Assembly (NCBI RefSeq): GCF_014203425.1
Contig: NZ_JACHJC010000001.1
Coordinates: 744,001 to 808,000 of the forward strand
Reading direction: 5' to 3'
Source: Micromonospora echinospora
GTDB taxonomy: Bacteria > Actinomycetota > Actinomycetes > Mycobacteriales > Micromonosporaceae
Length of the DNA: 64,000 bases
The notes beneath the pieces are model-generated. The model saw only the letters and a program-made list of their open reading frames with translations, ran no database searches and had not been told where the DNA came from. The position numbers were made by a program, and so were the translations under genes. Each line of letters starts with the position of its first letter. Positions within the stretch are counted from its first letter, which is position 1. Positions 9,662 through 18,327 of the stretch are shown in pieces.

Positions 9662-10102
9662 ATGTCGGAGGAGTACGTCGGCTCAGTTGACCCGGCCTAC
9701 GAGGCCAAGGTCTTGATGATCTCGGTGGCTGCGCGGATGGCGGGGATGCACCCCCAGACGCTGCGCCAGTACGACCGGCTGGGCCTGGTGCAGGCGGGCC
9801 GGGCGTCCGGCGGTGGTCGCCGGTACAGCGTCCGGGACGTGGTGCTGCTGCGCGAGGTGCAGCGGCTCAGCCAGGACGACGGGATCAACCTGGCCGGGGT
9901 CAAGCGGATCATCGGGCTGGAGCGGCTGCTCGAAGAGGCGCAGCAGCGGGTGGCCCGCCTGGAGGCGGAGCTGGACGCCGCGTACCGGCGGATCGCCGAG
10001 CTGGAGTCGCTCGGTGGCTTTCCCCGCGGCGATCTCGTGCCGACCAACCGCACGTCCACCGCGCTCGTCGTGTGGCGACCGCGCCGCGCTCCCGACCGCT
10101 GA
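9662..10102 (+). CDS. hspR: Heat-shock repressor HspR, MerR family
   Basis: A 146-residue MerR-type regulator. The N-terminal winged helix (MISVAARMAGMHPQTLRQYD, then GGGRRYS) carries the hallmark recognition helix. A long coiled-coil dimerisation helix (LERLLEEAQQRVARLEAEL) follows. A strong GGAGGTGAGC ribosome site precedes the ATG. In actinobacteria HspR binds HAIR sites as a complex with DnaK and represses dnaK and clpB. Both targets occur here with HAIR-like sites (5622-5642, 12992-13012), so the local circuit is complete. A hairpin at 10112-10154 closes the operon. Confidence 0.97.
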   Translation: MSEEYVGSVDPAYEAKVLMISVAARMAGMHPQTLRQYDRLGLVQAGRASGGGRRYSVRDVVLLREVQRLSQDDGINLAGVKRIIGLERLLEEAQQRVARLEAELDAAYRRIAELESLGGFPRGDLVPTNRTSTALVVWRPRRAPDR

Positions 10103-10111
10103 CCTTCACCG

Positions 10112-10154
10112 GAAGGCCGGCGCGCCCCGCTCCCCCGGGGCTGCGCCGGCCTTC
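10112..10154 (+). terminator. Terminator hairpin after hspR
   Basis: A 12-bp perfect stem (GAAGGCCGGCGC with GCGCCGGCCTTC) encloses a second 5-bp stem (GCCCC/GGGGC). No T-run follows, as is usual in actinobacteria. It starts about 10 bases after the hspR stop codon. Confidence 0.8.
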
Positions 10155-10274
10155 GTGCGTCCACGGTTCGGGGGCGCTCGGCGGAGGAAAGCCGGATGCG
10201 GCAGGGCGCTGTCGACTAGGCTCGCCGGTAGGGCTAAAACCCCTAAATCGGACGCCGAGCTGGCAGGGGGAGCC

Positions 10275-10481
10275 ATGGCGGAACCGGCGAAGAAGGTGGC
10301 GGAACGCGCCGAGGAACGGCTGGAGAAGGTGGCCGAGAACGTCCGCGAGCGGTTCGATCGGGTCACCGAGGGACGCTTCAGCGACAAGGTCAAGGATGGG
10401 CGCTTCGCCGACCAGACGGACCACGGCGTGGACCGGGCCCGGGACGACGAGAGGCGCAAGAAGCAGGGCGGGGCGACCTGA
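10275..10481 (+). CDS. Small charged hypothetical protein
   Basis: A 68-residue, highly charged, probably helical protein. The N-terminus is heptad-like (AKKVAERAEERLEKVAENV), and two imperfect copies of a short motif follow (GRFSDKVKD, GRFADQTD). An AGGGGGAG ribosome site lies directly before the ATG. The DKV...GxxAD pattern weakly recalls the small Rv0909-type antitoxin family, but no toxin gene is adjacent and I do not assign it. An AT-rich stretch at about 10230-10250 may hold its promoter. It lies between two hairpins and so appears to be a single-gene unit. Confidence 0.65.
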   Translation: MAEPAKKVAERAEERLEKVAENVRERFDRVTEGRFSDKVKDGRFADQTDHGVDRARDDERRKKQGGAT

Positions 10482-10498
10482 CGATCCGCCGACGAGCT

Positions 10499-10527
10499 GG
10501 GCCGGGATCCACGGGGGATCCCGGCCC
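10499..10527. terminator. Strong bidirectional hairpin terminator
   Basis: A 12-bp perfect stem (GGGCCGGGATCC with GGATCCCGGCCC) has a 5-base loop. It lies 18 bases after the 68-residue gene and before the end of the convergent minus-strand gene. Part of the right arm and the next 12 bases are imperfectly duplicated at about 10535-10560. Confidence 0.8.
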
Positions 10528-10576
10528 GTTCGTGTGCTCGGGATCGCGGCCCGTTCGTGTTCCGGGGGGCGAGGTG

Positions 10577-11005
10577 TCAGAGGCGGCGGTTCTCGCGGAC
10601 CAGGCCGCCTTCGCACCAGTCCCGGTAGACGAAGAGGTCCGGCCGGGCGAGCAGCACGCGGCTGTTGTGCGCCCAGTTGCGCATCAGGTCGTCACCGGCG
10701 CGTTCGGCCTGCTCGACCAGCTTGCGGAACCGGCGCTTGGGATGGGCGCGGAAGTTCGTCCGGATGCCGTCGGCGGCGTAGATGTAGAGGCAGTGCAGCG
10801 CGAACCGGCGGGCCGGGCAGCCCTGGTCCATCGCCAGGTCGAACAGCGTCTGCACCAGGCGGTCACCGGCGACCAGCAGGTCCCAGTCGGGCGGCATCGA
10901 GGTCAGCGGCACCGAATCCGGTTGATAGGCCCACGCCCGGAGTTCGGCGGGCGAGGGATCGACCGGATTGGCGAAGCCGTGGAACGTCTCTTCCTGCACG
11001 TTCAC
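10577..11005 (-). CDS. Conserved hypothetical protein
   Basis: A 142-residue protein starting at the GTG at 11005, with GGAAGGTC upstream as ribosome site. A longer in-frame ATG at 11038 lacks one. The sequence is soluble and helical, with conserved-looking aromatic and charged stretches (WDLLVAGDRLVQTLFDLAMDQGCPARRF, given here only in part: WDLLVAGDRLVQTL). I recognise no catalytic motif. Proteins of this size and style are widespread hypotheticals in actinobacteria. It stands alone between the hairpin at 10499-10527 and the antiporter gene. Confidence 0.7.
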   Translation of the reverse strand: MNVQEETFHGFANPVDPSPAELRAWAYQPDSVPLTSMPPDWDLLVAGDRLVQTLFDLAMDQGCPARRFALHCLYIYAADGIRTNFRAHPKRRFRKLVEQAERAGDDLMRNWAHNSRVLLARPDLFVYRDWCEGGLVRENRRL

Positions 11006-11127
11006 CGGCCGACCTTCCGCTTGCGCTGGCGGGGGCACCGGCCACCCGCGGACCCTGGCTGCTGGGGCGAAACGTTAACGCGGCTGAGCGGAGCAGTGGT
11101 AGACCTTCCGGGGATCAATTTGACAAC

Positions 11128-11165
11128 GCCGGGCCGGATCTGCCCTACGGCGGACCCGGCCCGGC
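11128..11165 (-). terminator. Hairpin terminator after antiporter gene
   Basis: A 10-bp GC stem (GCCGGGCCGG with CCGGCCCGGC) has an 18-base loop. It lies just downstream of the stop codon of the minus-strand antiporter gene, with a short AT-rich patch beyond it (GATCAATTTGACAA). Confidence 0.6.
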
Positions 11166-11170
11166 CCCGG

Positions 11171-12391
11171 TCAGTCTCCGGTCGGCGCGGGCAACGGCGC
11201 CGGCGTACGGGCGGCGGCTGCGGCGCGGGTGCGCAGCCACTGCTTGAACCACTGCGTGTCGGGCAGCCGGGCGAGCAGCGGACCGGTCACCACGGTGATC
11301 AACACGTACGCGGTGGCGAGCGCCGCCAGCTTCGGGTCCACCGGGTAGAGGGCGGAGACGGCCAGCCCGGCGATGACGATGGAGAACTCACCGCGCGGTG
11401 TCAGCGCCAGGCCGGTCCGCCAGCGACCGGGCTCGGCGATCCCGACCCGGCGGGCGGCCAGGTAACCGGTGGCCACCTTCGTCGCCATGGTGACCACTGC
11501 CAGCAGCAGCGCGGGCAGTAGCACCGGCGGCATGTCCAGCGGGTTGGTGACCAGCCCGAAGAACACGAAGAAGACCGCGGCGAAGAGATCCCGTAGCGGG
11601 GAGAGCAGTTCGGTGGCGTGGTGCGCCACCGGCCCGGACAGCGCGATGCCGACCAGGAACGCGCCGACGGCGGCGGAGACCTGGAGCTTGGCCGCGACGC
11701 CCGCGATGAGCAGGGTCAGGCCCAGCACCCCGAGCAGGAGCGCCTCCGGGTCCTTGGCGGACAGCGCGGCGGAGATCAGGTGGCCGTACCGGATCGCCAC
11801 GGCCAGCACGACGACCACGGTGAACACCGCGATGGCGAGCGCGATGCCGCCCTTCATCAGGCCGACCCCGGCGAGCAGCGCGGTGACCAGCGGCAGGTAG
11901 AGGGCCATCGCCAGGTCCTCGATCACCAGGACGGAGAGGATCACCGGTGTCTCCCGGTTACCGACCCGGCCCAGGTCGCCGAGCACCTTGGCGATGACGC
12001 CCGAGGACGACACCCAGGTGACGCCCGCGAGCACCACGGCGGCGACCCAGCCCCAGCCGAGCAGCAGCGCGAACCCGAAGCCGGGCAGCGCGTTGAGCAC
12101 CGCGTCGATCAGACCGGCGGGCGCGGCCGAGCGGAGGTTGCCCACCAGTTCGTTGGCGCTGTACTCCAGGCCGAGCATGACCAGCAGCAGGATCACGCCG
12201 ATCTCGGCGCCGACGGCGAAGAACTCCTCGCTGGCGTTGAGCGGCAACAGGCCGCCGTGCCCGAAGGCGAGGCCGGCGAGCAGGTAGAGCGGGATGGGCG
12301 AGACGCCGAAGCGACGGCTCAGCCGGCCGAGCAGGCCGAGCAGGAGCAGCAGCGCACCGACCTCGATGAGCAGGATTGTGGTTTCGTGCAT
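11171..12391 (-). CDS. CPA2 cation:proton antiporter, KhtU-like
   Basis: A 406-residue integral membrane protein of about 12 hydrophobic segments with the CPA2/KefB fold. The N-terminus is ETTILLIEVGALLLLLGLLG, and the LMLGLEYSANELVG and GVTWVSSSGVIAKVL segments match the family core. It lacks the C-terminal RCK_N domain of KefB/KefC. Instead, a separate RCK_C protein is encoded immediately upstream, 5 bases away, as in Bacillus KhtTU. The likely role is K+ (or NH4+)/H+ efflux gated by the KhtT-like partner. The substrate ion cannot be read from the sequence. Confidence 0.85.
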   Translation of the reverse strand: MHETTILLIEVGALLLLLGLLGRLSRRFGVSPIPLYLLAGLAFGHGGLLPLNASEEFFAVGAEIGVILLLVMLGLEYSANELVGNLRSAAPAGLIDAVLNALPGFGFALLLGWGWVAAVVLAGVTWVSSSGVIAKVLGDLGRVGNRETPVILSVLVIEDLAMALYLPLVTALLAGVGLMKGGIALAIAVFTVVVVLAVAIRYGHLISAALSAKDPEALLLGVLGLTLLIAGVAAKLQVSAAVGAFLVGIALSGPVAHHATELLSPLRDLFAAVFFVFFGLVTNPLDMPPVLLPALLLAVVTMATKVATGYLAARRVGIAEPGRWRTGLALTPRGEFSIVIAGLAVSALYPVDPKLAALATAYVLITVVTGPLLARLPDTQWFKQWLRTRAAAAARTPAPLPAPTGD

Positions 12392-12396
12392 ACGCG

Positions 12397-12897
12397 TCAG
12401 ACGTCCGGGTCGGTCTCGGCGAGGATTGCGGTCACGCCGTCGAGCCCCTGGCGGGTCCCGACCACGACGACCACGTCGCCGGCTTCGAACCGGAAAGTGG
12501 GATCCGGCGAGACGTTCACCGTGCCCTGACGCAGCACGGCGACGATCGACGCACTGGTCCGGGCCCGCGCCTTGGTGTCACCCAGCCGCTTGTTGACGTA
12601 CTTCGACCCGGCCGGGATGGCGATCTGCTCGGTCAGCAGCCCGGCGGCCTGCTCGCGCAGCCCGGAGAGCTGACCCAGCATCAGCGACGCGCCGAGGATG
12701 TCGGCGAGCGCCTCCGCCTCGTCGTCCGTGAGGGGGATGTCGTGTTGGCAGGAGTCGGGATCTTCCGGGTCGTACAGGACCAGGTCGCGACGGCCATTGC
12801 GGTGTGAGACCACTCCGAGCCGGCGGCCGGACTCCGTCATCAGGTCATGACGTACGCCGATACCCGGCAGGGCGGTCTGTTCGACACGTACTCGCAC
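12397..12897 (-). CDS. RCK_C regulatory subunit, KhtT-like
   Basis: About 166 residues from the GTG at 12897, close to the 165 of Bacillus KhtT. The N-terminal half is a small beta-rich domain ([17 protein letters not shown], then [13 protein letters not shown]). The C-terminal RCK_C/TrkA-C domain ends [19 protein letters not shown], the diagnostic motif. It presumably binds a nucleotide or ions and gates the adjacent antiporter. It is divergent from clpB. The 160-base shared intergenic region holds the HspR-like operator, so heat control of this pair is possible but untested. Confidence 0.85.
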   Translation of the reverse strand: MRVRVEQTALPGIGVRHDLMTESGRRLGVVSHRNGRRDLVLYDPEDPDSCQHDIPLTDDEAEALADILGASLMLGQLSGLREQAAGLLTEQIAIPAGSKYVNKRLGDTKARARTSASIVAVLRQGTVNVSPDPTFRFEAGDVVVVVGTRQGLDGVTAILAETDPDV

Positions 12898-12991
12898 GCC
12901 GGTGAGGCTACCGCTGCCGCGCACGCGTTCTCGTCGGGGTCGATGTCTTTCAGTCGGCCCGGCGAGTGGTGACTCAGGTCACACAAGTGGA

Positions 12992-13012
12992 GTTGAGCGG
13001 AATAGACTCAAC
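12992..13012. promoter_or_regulatory. HAIR-like HspR operator upstream of clpB
   Basis: GTTGAGC, a 7-base spacer and ACTCAAC. Spacing is identical to HAIR, with 11 of 14 arm bases matching the consensus. It lies 45 bases before the chosen clpB start. clpB is an established HspR target in Streptomyces. Confidence 0.82.
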
Positions 13013-13057
13013 TCTGGTTGTGTCATGACCAGTGGACACGCCGATCCGGGGGAGCCC

Positions 13058-15649
13058 ATGAACACGGAACGACTCACCACCAAGAGCCGCGAAGCCATCA
13101 CCGGTGCCGTCGCGCTGGCGAACCAGCGCGGTCACGCCACCGTGGAGCCCTGGCACCTGCTGCTGTCACTGCTGGACACCGAGGGCTCGACCGCCGCGGG
13201 TCTGCTGCGCGCCGTCGGGGCCGACCCCGCCGAGCTGCGCCGCGTCGCTCTGCGCTCGGTCGACGCGCTGCCCGCCGCGCGCGGGTCGAGCATCGCCGAG
13301 CCGACGCTTGCGCGCGAGTTCGTCAACGCCATCGGCGCCGCCGAGCAGATCGCCCGGCCGCTGGGCGACGAGTACACCTCCACCGAGCACCTGCTGGCCG
13401 GGCTGGCCCGCGTCGGCGGCGCGGTCTCGGTCGCGCTGAAGAACTCCGGCGCCACCGAGGAGAACCTGGTCGCCGCGTTCCCGACCGTCCGGGGCGGGGA
13501 CCGCCGGGTCACCACCGCCGACCCGGAGCAGACCTACCAGGCCCTGGCCAAGTACGGCGTGGACCTCACCGCCAGCGCCCGCGACGGCAAGATCGACCCG
13601 GTGATCGGCCGGGACTCGGAGATCCGCCGCGTGATCCAGGTGCTGTCCCGGCGTACCAAGAACAACCCGGTGCTGATCGGCGAGCCGGGCGTCGGCAAGA
13701 CCGCGATCGTGGAGGGCCTGGCCCAGCGGATCGTGGCCGGCGACGTACCCGAGTCGCTGCGGGACAAGAAGCTCGTCTCGCTCGACCTCGGCGCGATGGT
13801 CGCCGGCGCGTCCTACCGCGGCCAGTTCGAGGAGCGGCTGAAGTCCGTGCTGGAGGAGATCAAGAACTCCGACGGCCAGGTCATCACGTTCCTCGACGAG
13901 CTGCACACAGTGGTCGGCGCGGGCAAGGGCGAGGGCTCGATGGACGCCGGCAACATGCTCAAGCCGATGCTGGCCCGCGGCGAGCTGCGGATGGTCGGCG
14001 CGACCACGCTCGACGAGTACCGCGAGCACATCGAGAAGGACCCGGCCCTGGAGCGCCGCTTCCAGCCGGTGCTGGTCGGCGAGCCGACCATCGAGGACAC
14101 CATCGGCATCCTGCGCGGGCTCAAGGAGCGCTACGAGGTGCACCACGGCGTACGGATCACCGACGCCGCGCTGGTCGCCGCCGCCGCGCTCTCCGACCGC
14201 TACATCACCGACCGGTTCCTGCCGGACAAGGCGATCGACCTGGTCGACGAGTCCGCGTCCCGGCTACGCATGGAGATCGACTCGCGCCCGGTCGAGGTGG
14301 ACGAGATCGAGCGGGCGGTACGCCGCCTGGAGATCGAGGAGATGGCGCTGGCCAAGGAGCCGGACGCCGCGTCCGCCGAGCGCCTGGAGCGGCTGCGCAA
14401 GGAGCTGGCCGACAAGCGCGAGCAGCTCACCGCGCTCTCCGAGCGCTGGCAGACCGAGAAGAGCCACATCACCAAGCTCTCCACCGCCAAGGAGGAGCTG
14501 GAGCGCCTCGGCGGCGAGGCCGAGCGGGCCGAGCGCGACGGCGAGCTGGAACGCGCCGCCGAGCTGCGGTACGGCCGGATCCCCGCGCTGCGGACCGAGC
14601 TGAAGCAGGCCGAGGAGGAACTGGCCCGGCTCCAGGCCGACGGCGCGATGCTCAAGGAGGAGGTCGGCGCGGACGACATCGCCGCGGTGGTCGCCGCCTG
14701 GACCGGCATCCCCGCCGGCCGGCTGCTGGAAGGCGAGACCGCCAAGCTGCTGCGGATGGAGGAGTCGCTGCGCGCCCGCGTGGTCGGCCAGGCCGAGGCG
14801 GTCGGCGCGGTCTCCGACGCGGTCCGCCGTGCCCGGGCCGGCGTCGCCGATCCGGACCGGCCGACCGGCAGCTTCCTGTTCCTCGGTCCGACCGGCGTCG
14901 GCAAGACCGAGCTGGCAAAGGCGCTCGCCGAGTTCCTCTTCGACGACGAGCGGGCCATGGTCCGCATCGACATGAGTGAGTACGGCGAGAAGCACTCGGT
15001 GGCCCGCCTGGTCGGCGCCCCGCCCGGGTACGTCGGCTACGAGGAGGGCGGCCAGCTCACCGAGGCGGTACGCCGCCGCCCGTACTCGGTGATCCTGCTG
15101 GACGAGGTGGAGAAGGCACACCCCGACGTCTTCGACGTACTGCTCCAGGTGCTCGACGACGGCCGGCTCACCGACGGTCAGGGCCGTACGGTCGACTTCC
15201 GCAACGCGATCCTGATCCTCACCTCGAACCTGGGCTCGTCGGTGATCAGCGACCTGACGCTGACCGAGAACGAGCGCCGGGAGGGCGTGCTCGCGGTGGT
15301 CCGGTCCCACTTCAAGCCCGAGTTCCTCAACCGGCTCGACGACATCGTGGTGTTCGCCGCGCTCCAGGGCGAGGACCTGCGGTCGATCGTGGACATCCAG
15401 CTCGACCGGATGCGAACCCGTCTTGCGGACCGCCGGTTGGCACTGGACGTCAGCGACTCCGCACGCACCTGGCTGGCCGAGCACGGGTACGACCCGATCT
15501 ACGGCGCCCGCCCGCTGCGCCGGCTGGTGCAGTCGGCGATCGGCGACCAGCTCGCCAAGGCGCTGCTGTCCGGCGACATCCGCGACGGCGACACGGTGCG
15601 CGTCGACCTGTCCGACACGAAGGAGTCCCTGGCGGTCACCGCCGCCTGA
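13058..15649 (+). CDS. clpB: ATP-dependent disaggregase ClpB
   Basis: An 863-residue Hsp100 from the ATG at 13058, preceded by a GGGGGAG ribosome site. The Clp_N domain ([14 protein letters not shown]) comes first. The first AAA+ domain has Walker A GEPGVGKT near residue 207 and Walker [10 protein letters not shown]. The long coiled-coil M domain runs from about residue 390 to 530. The second AAA+ domain has GPTGVGKTE near 610 and [14 protein letters not shown]. It extracts polypeptides from aggregates with DnaK/DnaJ. No IGF/L loop for ClpP binding is apparent, consistent with ClpB rather than ClpA/C. Confidence 0.98.
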   Translation: MNTERLTTKSREAITGAVALANQRGHATVEPWHLLLSLLDTEGSTAAGLLRAVGADPAELRRVALRSVDALPAARGSSIAEPTLAREFVNAIGAAEQIARPLGDEYTSTEHLLAGLARVGGAVSVALKNSGATEENLVAAFPTVRGGDRRVTTADPEQTYQALAKYGVDLTASARDGKIDPVIGRDSEIRRVIQVLSRRTKNNPVLIGEPGVGKTAIVEGLAQRIVAGDVPESLRDKKLVSLDLGAMVAGASYRGQFEERLKSVLEEIKNSDGQVITFLDELHTVVGAGKGEGSMDAGNMLKPMLARGELRMVGATTLDEYREHIEKDPALERRFQPVLVGEPTIEDTIGILRGLKERYEVHHGVRITDAALVAAAALSDRYITDRFLPDKAIDLVDESASRLRMEIDSRPVEVDEIERAVRRLEIEEMALAKEPDAASAERLERLRKELADKREQLTALSERWQTEKSHITKLSTAKEELERLGGEAERAERDGELERAAELRYGRIPALRTELKQAEEELARLQADGAMLKEEVGADDIAAVVAAWTGIPAGRLLEGETAKLLRMEESLRARVVGQAEAVGAVSDAVRRARAGVADPDRPTGSFLFLGPTGVGKTELAKALAEFLFDDERAMVRIDMSEYGEKHSVARLVGAPPGYVGYEEGGQLTEAVRRRPYSVILLDEVEKAHPDVFDVLLQVLDDGRLTDGQGRTVDFRNAILILTSNLGSSVISDLTLTENERREGVLAVVRSHFKPEFLNRLDDIVVFAALQGEDLRSIVDIQLDRMRTRLADRRLALDVSDSARTWLAEHGYDPIYGARPLRRLVQSAIGDQLAKALLSGDIRDGDTVRVDLSDTKESLAVTAA

Positions 15650-15662
15650 CCCGCTCCACCCC

Positions 15663-15696
15663 GCGAAGGCCCGGCCCCTCAAGGCCGGGCCTTCGC
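15663..15696 (+). terminator. Terminator hairpin after clpB
   Basis: A 14-bp perfect stem (GCGAAGGCCCGGCC with GGCCGGGCCTTCGC) has a 6-base loop, 14 bases after the clpB stop. Confidence 0.88.
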
Positions 15697-15755
15697 CGTC
15701 CCTCGCGCCCCCGCCCCCGACCCCGCGCCCCGCCTGCGCCCGCGCGTCGTGCGGT

Positions 15756-15807
15756 GTTAATAGGGGGCCCTTCCTCTACCGGAGGCGTTAATAAGGGGCC
15801 CTTCCTT
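15756..15807. repeat. GTTAAnAAGGGGCCCTTCCT repeat, copy 1
   Basis: Two units of the form GTTAATANGGGGCCCTTCCT are joined by CTACCGGAGGC. It is the first of five copies in the window (others at 35885-35964, 48990-49042, 49684-49738 and 52604-52656). Here it lies between clpB and the next gene and does not touch coding sequence. Confidence 0.9.
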
Positions 15808-15854
15808 GCACTCGGGAGGGGTGAGGGGTGAGCGGCGTGGGCACATAGTGGGGT

Positions 15855-16235
15855 ATGAGCGGGACGTGGGAGCGGGAACTGGACGAGGCGGCGCGGGAAC
15901 TCGACCGCGCGGACACTCTCGCCTTCGGCGGGGTGGGGCTGGCGGGGCAGATGCTGCCCGCGACCGAGGCGTACCGGCGGCTGGAGCAGGGGTTGCGGGA
16001 GCACCCGGAGGCGGCCCGCAAGCGGGTCGACAAGCTGCTCCGCAAGGGTTCGCCGGCCGGCCGGGCGTACGCGGCGACGCTGCTGGAGGCGGTCGACCCG
16101 GCCGCCGGGCGGGCGGCGTGGACCCGGCTGCGCGACGACGACGGCGAGTTCACCACGTTCTCCGGCTGCCTGATGGGCCGGGCCACGCTGGGCGAGTATG
16201 CGGCCGACCGGCTCGCCGGCCATGCAGGTAACTGA
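15855..16235 (+). CDS. Hypothetical helical protein
   Basis: A 126-residue, mostly helical, soluble protein (ARELDRADTLAFGGVGLAG, REHPEAARKRVDKLLRKG). The helix pairs recall HEAT-like repeats, but no family is recognised. GTGGGG upstream is a modest ribosome site. It precedes the DUF4178 operon by 80 bases on the same strand. A functional link is possible but not shown. Confidence 0.7.
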   Translation: MSGTWERELDEAARELDRADTLAFGGVGLAGQMLPATEAYRRLEQGLREHPEAARKRVDKLLRKGSPAGRAYAATLLEAVDPAAGRAAWTRLRDDDGEFTTFSGCLMGRATLGEYAADRLAGHAGN

Positions 16236-16316
16236 GCGAACACTCAGCGTCTAGGGCTTCAGCAAGCTTGTCTGCGGTTGTTACCGTTCCCGCCGAGCAT
16301 GTTGGGGGAGGCGGTC

Positions 16317-16955
16317 GTGAACGGTTCGTTGGCGTACGTGGTGACCACGCTGGGGTGCCTCGTCGGGGTGGCCGGTGTGGTGATCGCCGTGATTGCGATG
16401 CGGAGATCCCGGTCCGCGTCCGGCCCGAAGACGAAGGCGGCGCCGGGTGACCCGTTCCGGGACCGGGACGCGGACGCGCTGCGTGGTGACCCGCGCGCGC
16501 TCAAGCCCGGCGACATCGTCGAGATCCGCGCCGTGCCGTACACGGTGCGCGGCTCGGTGCACCTGGTCGAGGGCGGCTGGAGCTGGGCGGAGCACCTGCT
16601 CGACGACGCGGGCGGGGTGAAGCGCTGGCTCTCCGTCGAGTCCGACCCGGATCTGGAGCTGGTGCTCTGGACCAGCGAGCCGGGGGCCACCGTGACGCCG
16701 GGCGCCCCGACGCTGGAGATGGCCGGCCGCCGCTACAACTGGGACGAGTCCGGCCAGGCCCGGTACACCGCGACCGAGGGCACCGGCCTCGATCCGCACG
16801 GCACCATGCGCTACTACGACTACCAGGCGCCCGGGGGCGCGCGGCTGTCGTTCGAGGCGTACGGGGAGGCCGGCTGGGAGGTCAACCTCGGTGAGGAGCT
16901 GCGCCACGCCGAGGTGATGATCTACCCGCAGGGCGGCCCGGAGACGGTGCGCTGA
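16317..16955 (+). CDS. DUF4178 domain membrane-anchored protein
   Basis: About 212 residues from the GTG at 16317, with GGGGGAGG six bases upstream. One N-terminal transmembrane helix (LAYVVTTLGCLVGVAGVVIA) is followed by a soluble DUF4178 domain. That domain shows LKPGDIVEIRAVPYTVRGSV, WSWAEHLLDD and MRYYDYQAPGGARLSFE. First gene of a tightly packed set: DUF4178, DUF2617, DUF4247, DUF350, an unknown membrane protein and a spermidine-synthase-like enzyme. DUF4178 is known from comparative genomics to travel with envelope-stress (PspA-linked) and polyamine-related genes. Its biochemical role is unknown. Confidence 0.85.
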   Translation: MNGSLAYVVTTLGCLVGVAGVVIAVIAMRRSRSASGPKTKAAPGDPFRDRDADALRGDPRALKPGDIVEIRAVPYTVRGSVHLVEGGWSWAEHLLDDAGGVKRWLSVESDPDLELVLWTSEPGATVTPGAPTLEMAGRRYNWDESGQARYTATEGTGLDPHGTMRYYDYQAPGGARLSFEAYGEAGWEVNLGEELRHAEVMIYPQGGPETVR

Positions 16956-16956
16956 C

Positions 16957-17451
16957 GTGCTCGTCTGCCTGGATGCGCCCTACGTCGACACCAGCGCCGC
17001 CGACCTGAGCCTGGCCCTCGGCGGCCCGGAGCTGCCGGCGCTCGCCGTACGCGACATCGACCTGCCCGGGCTGCCCCGGCTGCGGCTGCGCCTGCTCGGC
17101 GCCTCCCACCAGGTGATGCTCGGCAGGCTCACCGAGACGGTCGCCTGCCTGCCCGGCCGCCCGCCGCACCTGCCGGACGCGCTGCACGACGAAACTGCCG
17201 GCTACCGGTTCATGGCCACTGTGCTCCGGCCGGACGGCGACGGCCTGCGTACCCGGGTCGCGGCGCTGCGCGCCGAGCTGGCCGAGGACCCGTACGCGCT
17301 GATCGGGGTCTTCCCCGGCGACGAGGACGCGGTCACCGCGCTCTCCGTCCGGCCCCGCCCGCCGGACGGTCTGCTCGCCTGGCGTACCTGGCACGTCTAC
17401 CCCCAGACGAACGAGCTGGTCCTGACCGAGACCGTGGTGGAGGAGCTGTGA
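16957..17451 (+). CDS. DUF2617 family protein
   Basis: A 164-residue soluble protein starting at the GTG one base after the DUF4178 stop codon. It shows the DUF2617 pattern: an N-terminal LVCLDAPYVDTSAADLSLAL, the central LRLRLLGASHQVML, and a C-terminal WRTWHVYPQTNELVLTET. Function is unknown for the whole family. Tight spacing on both sides shows translational coupling inside the operon. Confidence 0.85.
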   Translation: MLVCLDAPYVDTSAADLSLALGGPELPALAVRDIDLPGLPRLRLRLLGASHQVMLGRLTETVACLPGRPPHLPDALHDETAGYRFMATVLRPDGDGLRTRVAALRAELAEDPYALIGVFPGDEDAVTALSVRPRPPDGLLAWRTWHVYPQTNELVLTETVVEEL

Positions 17452-17873
17452 CATACCGACGGTGGTTCGTGGTGGGCGTGGCGGTCGCCGTCGTCGGCGC
17501 GCTCGTCGCCGCCTTCACGATCTTCTACGGCAACTTCTCGCCCCGGGGCTACGTGGAGGACAACTTCTCCCGCGCCTCCGGGCGGGACATCGGCTCGAAC
17601 GCGATCGCGTACACCTCCAGGAAGACACCGAGCGAGGTGTCGAAGCAGATCACCGACGCATGGAGGCCGGCCGACCAGTACGTCGACGGCAGCGGCGTCT
17701 ACCTGCGCTACGACGACGACTCGGTGGTGATCCTCCCGCTCGCCGTCGGCTCGGTGATCCTGCTGGAGAAGATGACCACCGCCTACCCCCGCTACCACAC
17801 CGTCGTCGGCAACAGCTGGGGCTGGGGCCGAGGCAGCACGGTGCGGGGCGGCGGCCCCGGTTCCGGTAAGTAG
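17448..17873 (+). CDS. DUF4247 family protein
   Basis: A 141-residue protein whose GTG start overlaps the previous stop by four bases (GTGA). One N-terminal hydrophobic helix (WFVVGVAVAVVGALVAAF) acts as anchor or signal. The extracellular domain (NFSRASGRDIGSNAIAYTS, YVDGSGVYLRYDDDSVVIL) matches DUF4247. The C-terminus is Gly-rich (GNSWGWGRGSTVRGGG). It is probably an envelope-facing partner of the operon. Function is unknown. Confidence 0.82.
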   Translation: MTYRRWFVVGVAVAVVGALVAAFTIFYGNFSPRGYVEDNFSRASGRDIGSNAIAYTSRKTPSEVSKQITDAWRPADQYVDGSGVYLRYDDDSVVILPLAVGSVILLEKMTTAYPRYHTVVGNSWGWGRGSTVRGGGPGSGK

Positions 17874-17904
17874 CCCCCTTCGCCCCCTCACCCTGGAGTC
17901 TTCT

Positions 17905-18327
17905 GTGCAGCATCTCGTCACCGATCTGCTGGTCACCCTCGCGTACGGCGTGGTCGGCGTCGTTCTGATGGCCATCGGTTACGTCCTGGTCGACGTGGCC
18001 ACCCCGGGCAAGCTTCACGAGCTGATCTGGGTCGAGCGCAACCGCAACGCGGCGCTGTTGCTCTCGTCGAACCTGGTCGGGGTGGGCACCATCGTGGTGG
18101 CCGCGATCGTGGCCAGCGACAACGATTTCAGGCTTGGGCTGATCGGCGCGGGCGCGTACGGCATCCTCGGCCTGGTGATCATGGCGGTGGCGTTCATGCT
18201 GCTCGACGCCGCCACTCCGGGCAAGCTCGGTGAGCTGCTGGTCGACCCGGAGCCGCACCCGGCGGTGTGGGTCTCGGCCACCGTGCACCTCGCCACGGGC
18301 GCGATCATCGCAGCCGCAATCATCTGA
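17905..18327 (+). CDS. DUF350 membrane protein
   Basis: A 140-residue protein of four transmembrane helices arranged as two similar halves. Each half carries a VDVATPGKL- or LDAATPGKL-type motif at the end of its second helix, the DUF350 signature (YjfL type in E. coli). GTG start with a CTGGAG ribosome site. DUF350 proteins occur in gene sets with PspA-like, ATP-grasp and polyamine enzymes, and a spermidine-synthase-like enzyme lies two genes downstream here. Confidence 0.87.
   Translation: MQHLVTDLLVTLAYGVVGVVLMAIGYVLVDVATPGKLHELIWVERNRNAALLLSSNLVGVGTIVVAAIVASDNDFRLGLIGAGAYGILGLVIMAVAFMLLDAATPGKLGELLVDPEPHPAVWVSATVHLATGAIIAAAII

Noticed and set aside
10275..10481. Rv0909-like antitoxin
   Set aside because: Only a weak motif resemblance and no toxin gene next to it; kept as a hypothetical protein.
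10514..10560. Short imperfect direct duplication beside a terminator
   Set aside because: About 22 bases with a mismatch; probably a local slippage event with no visible consequence.
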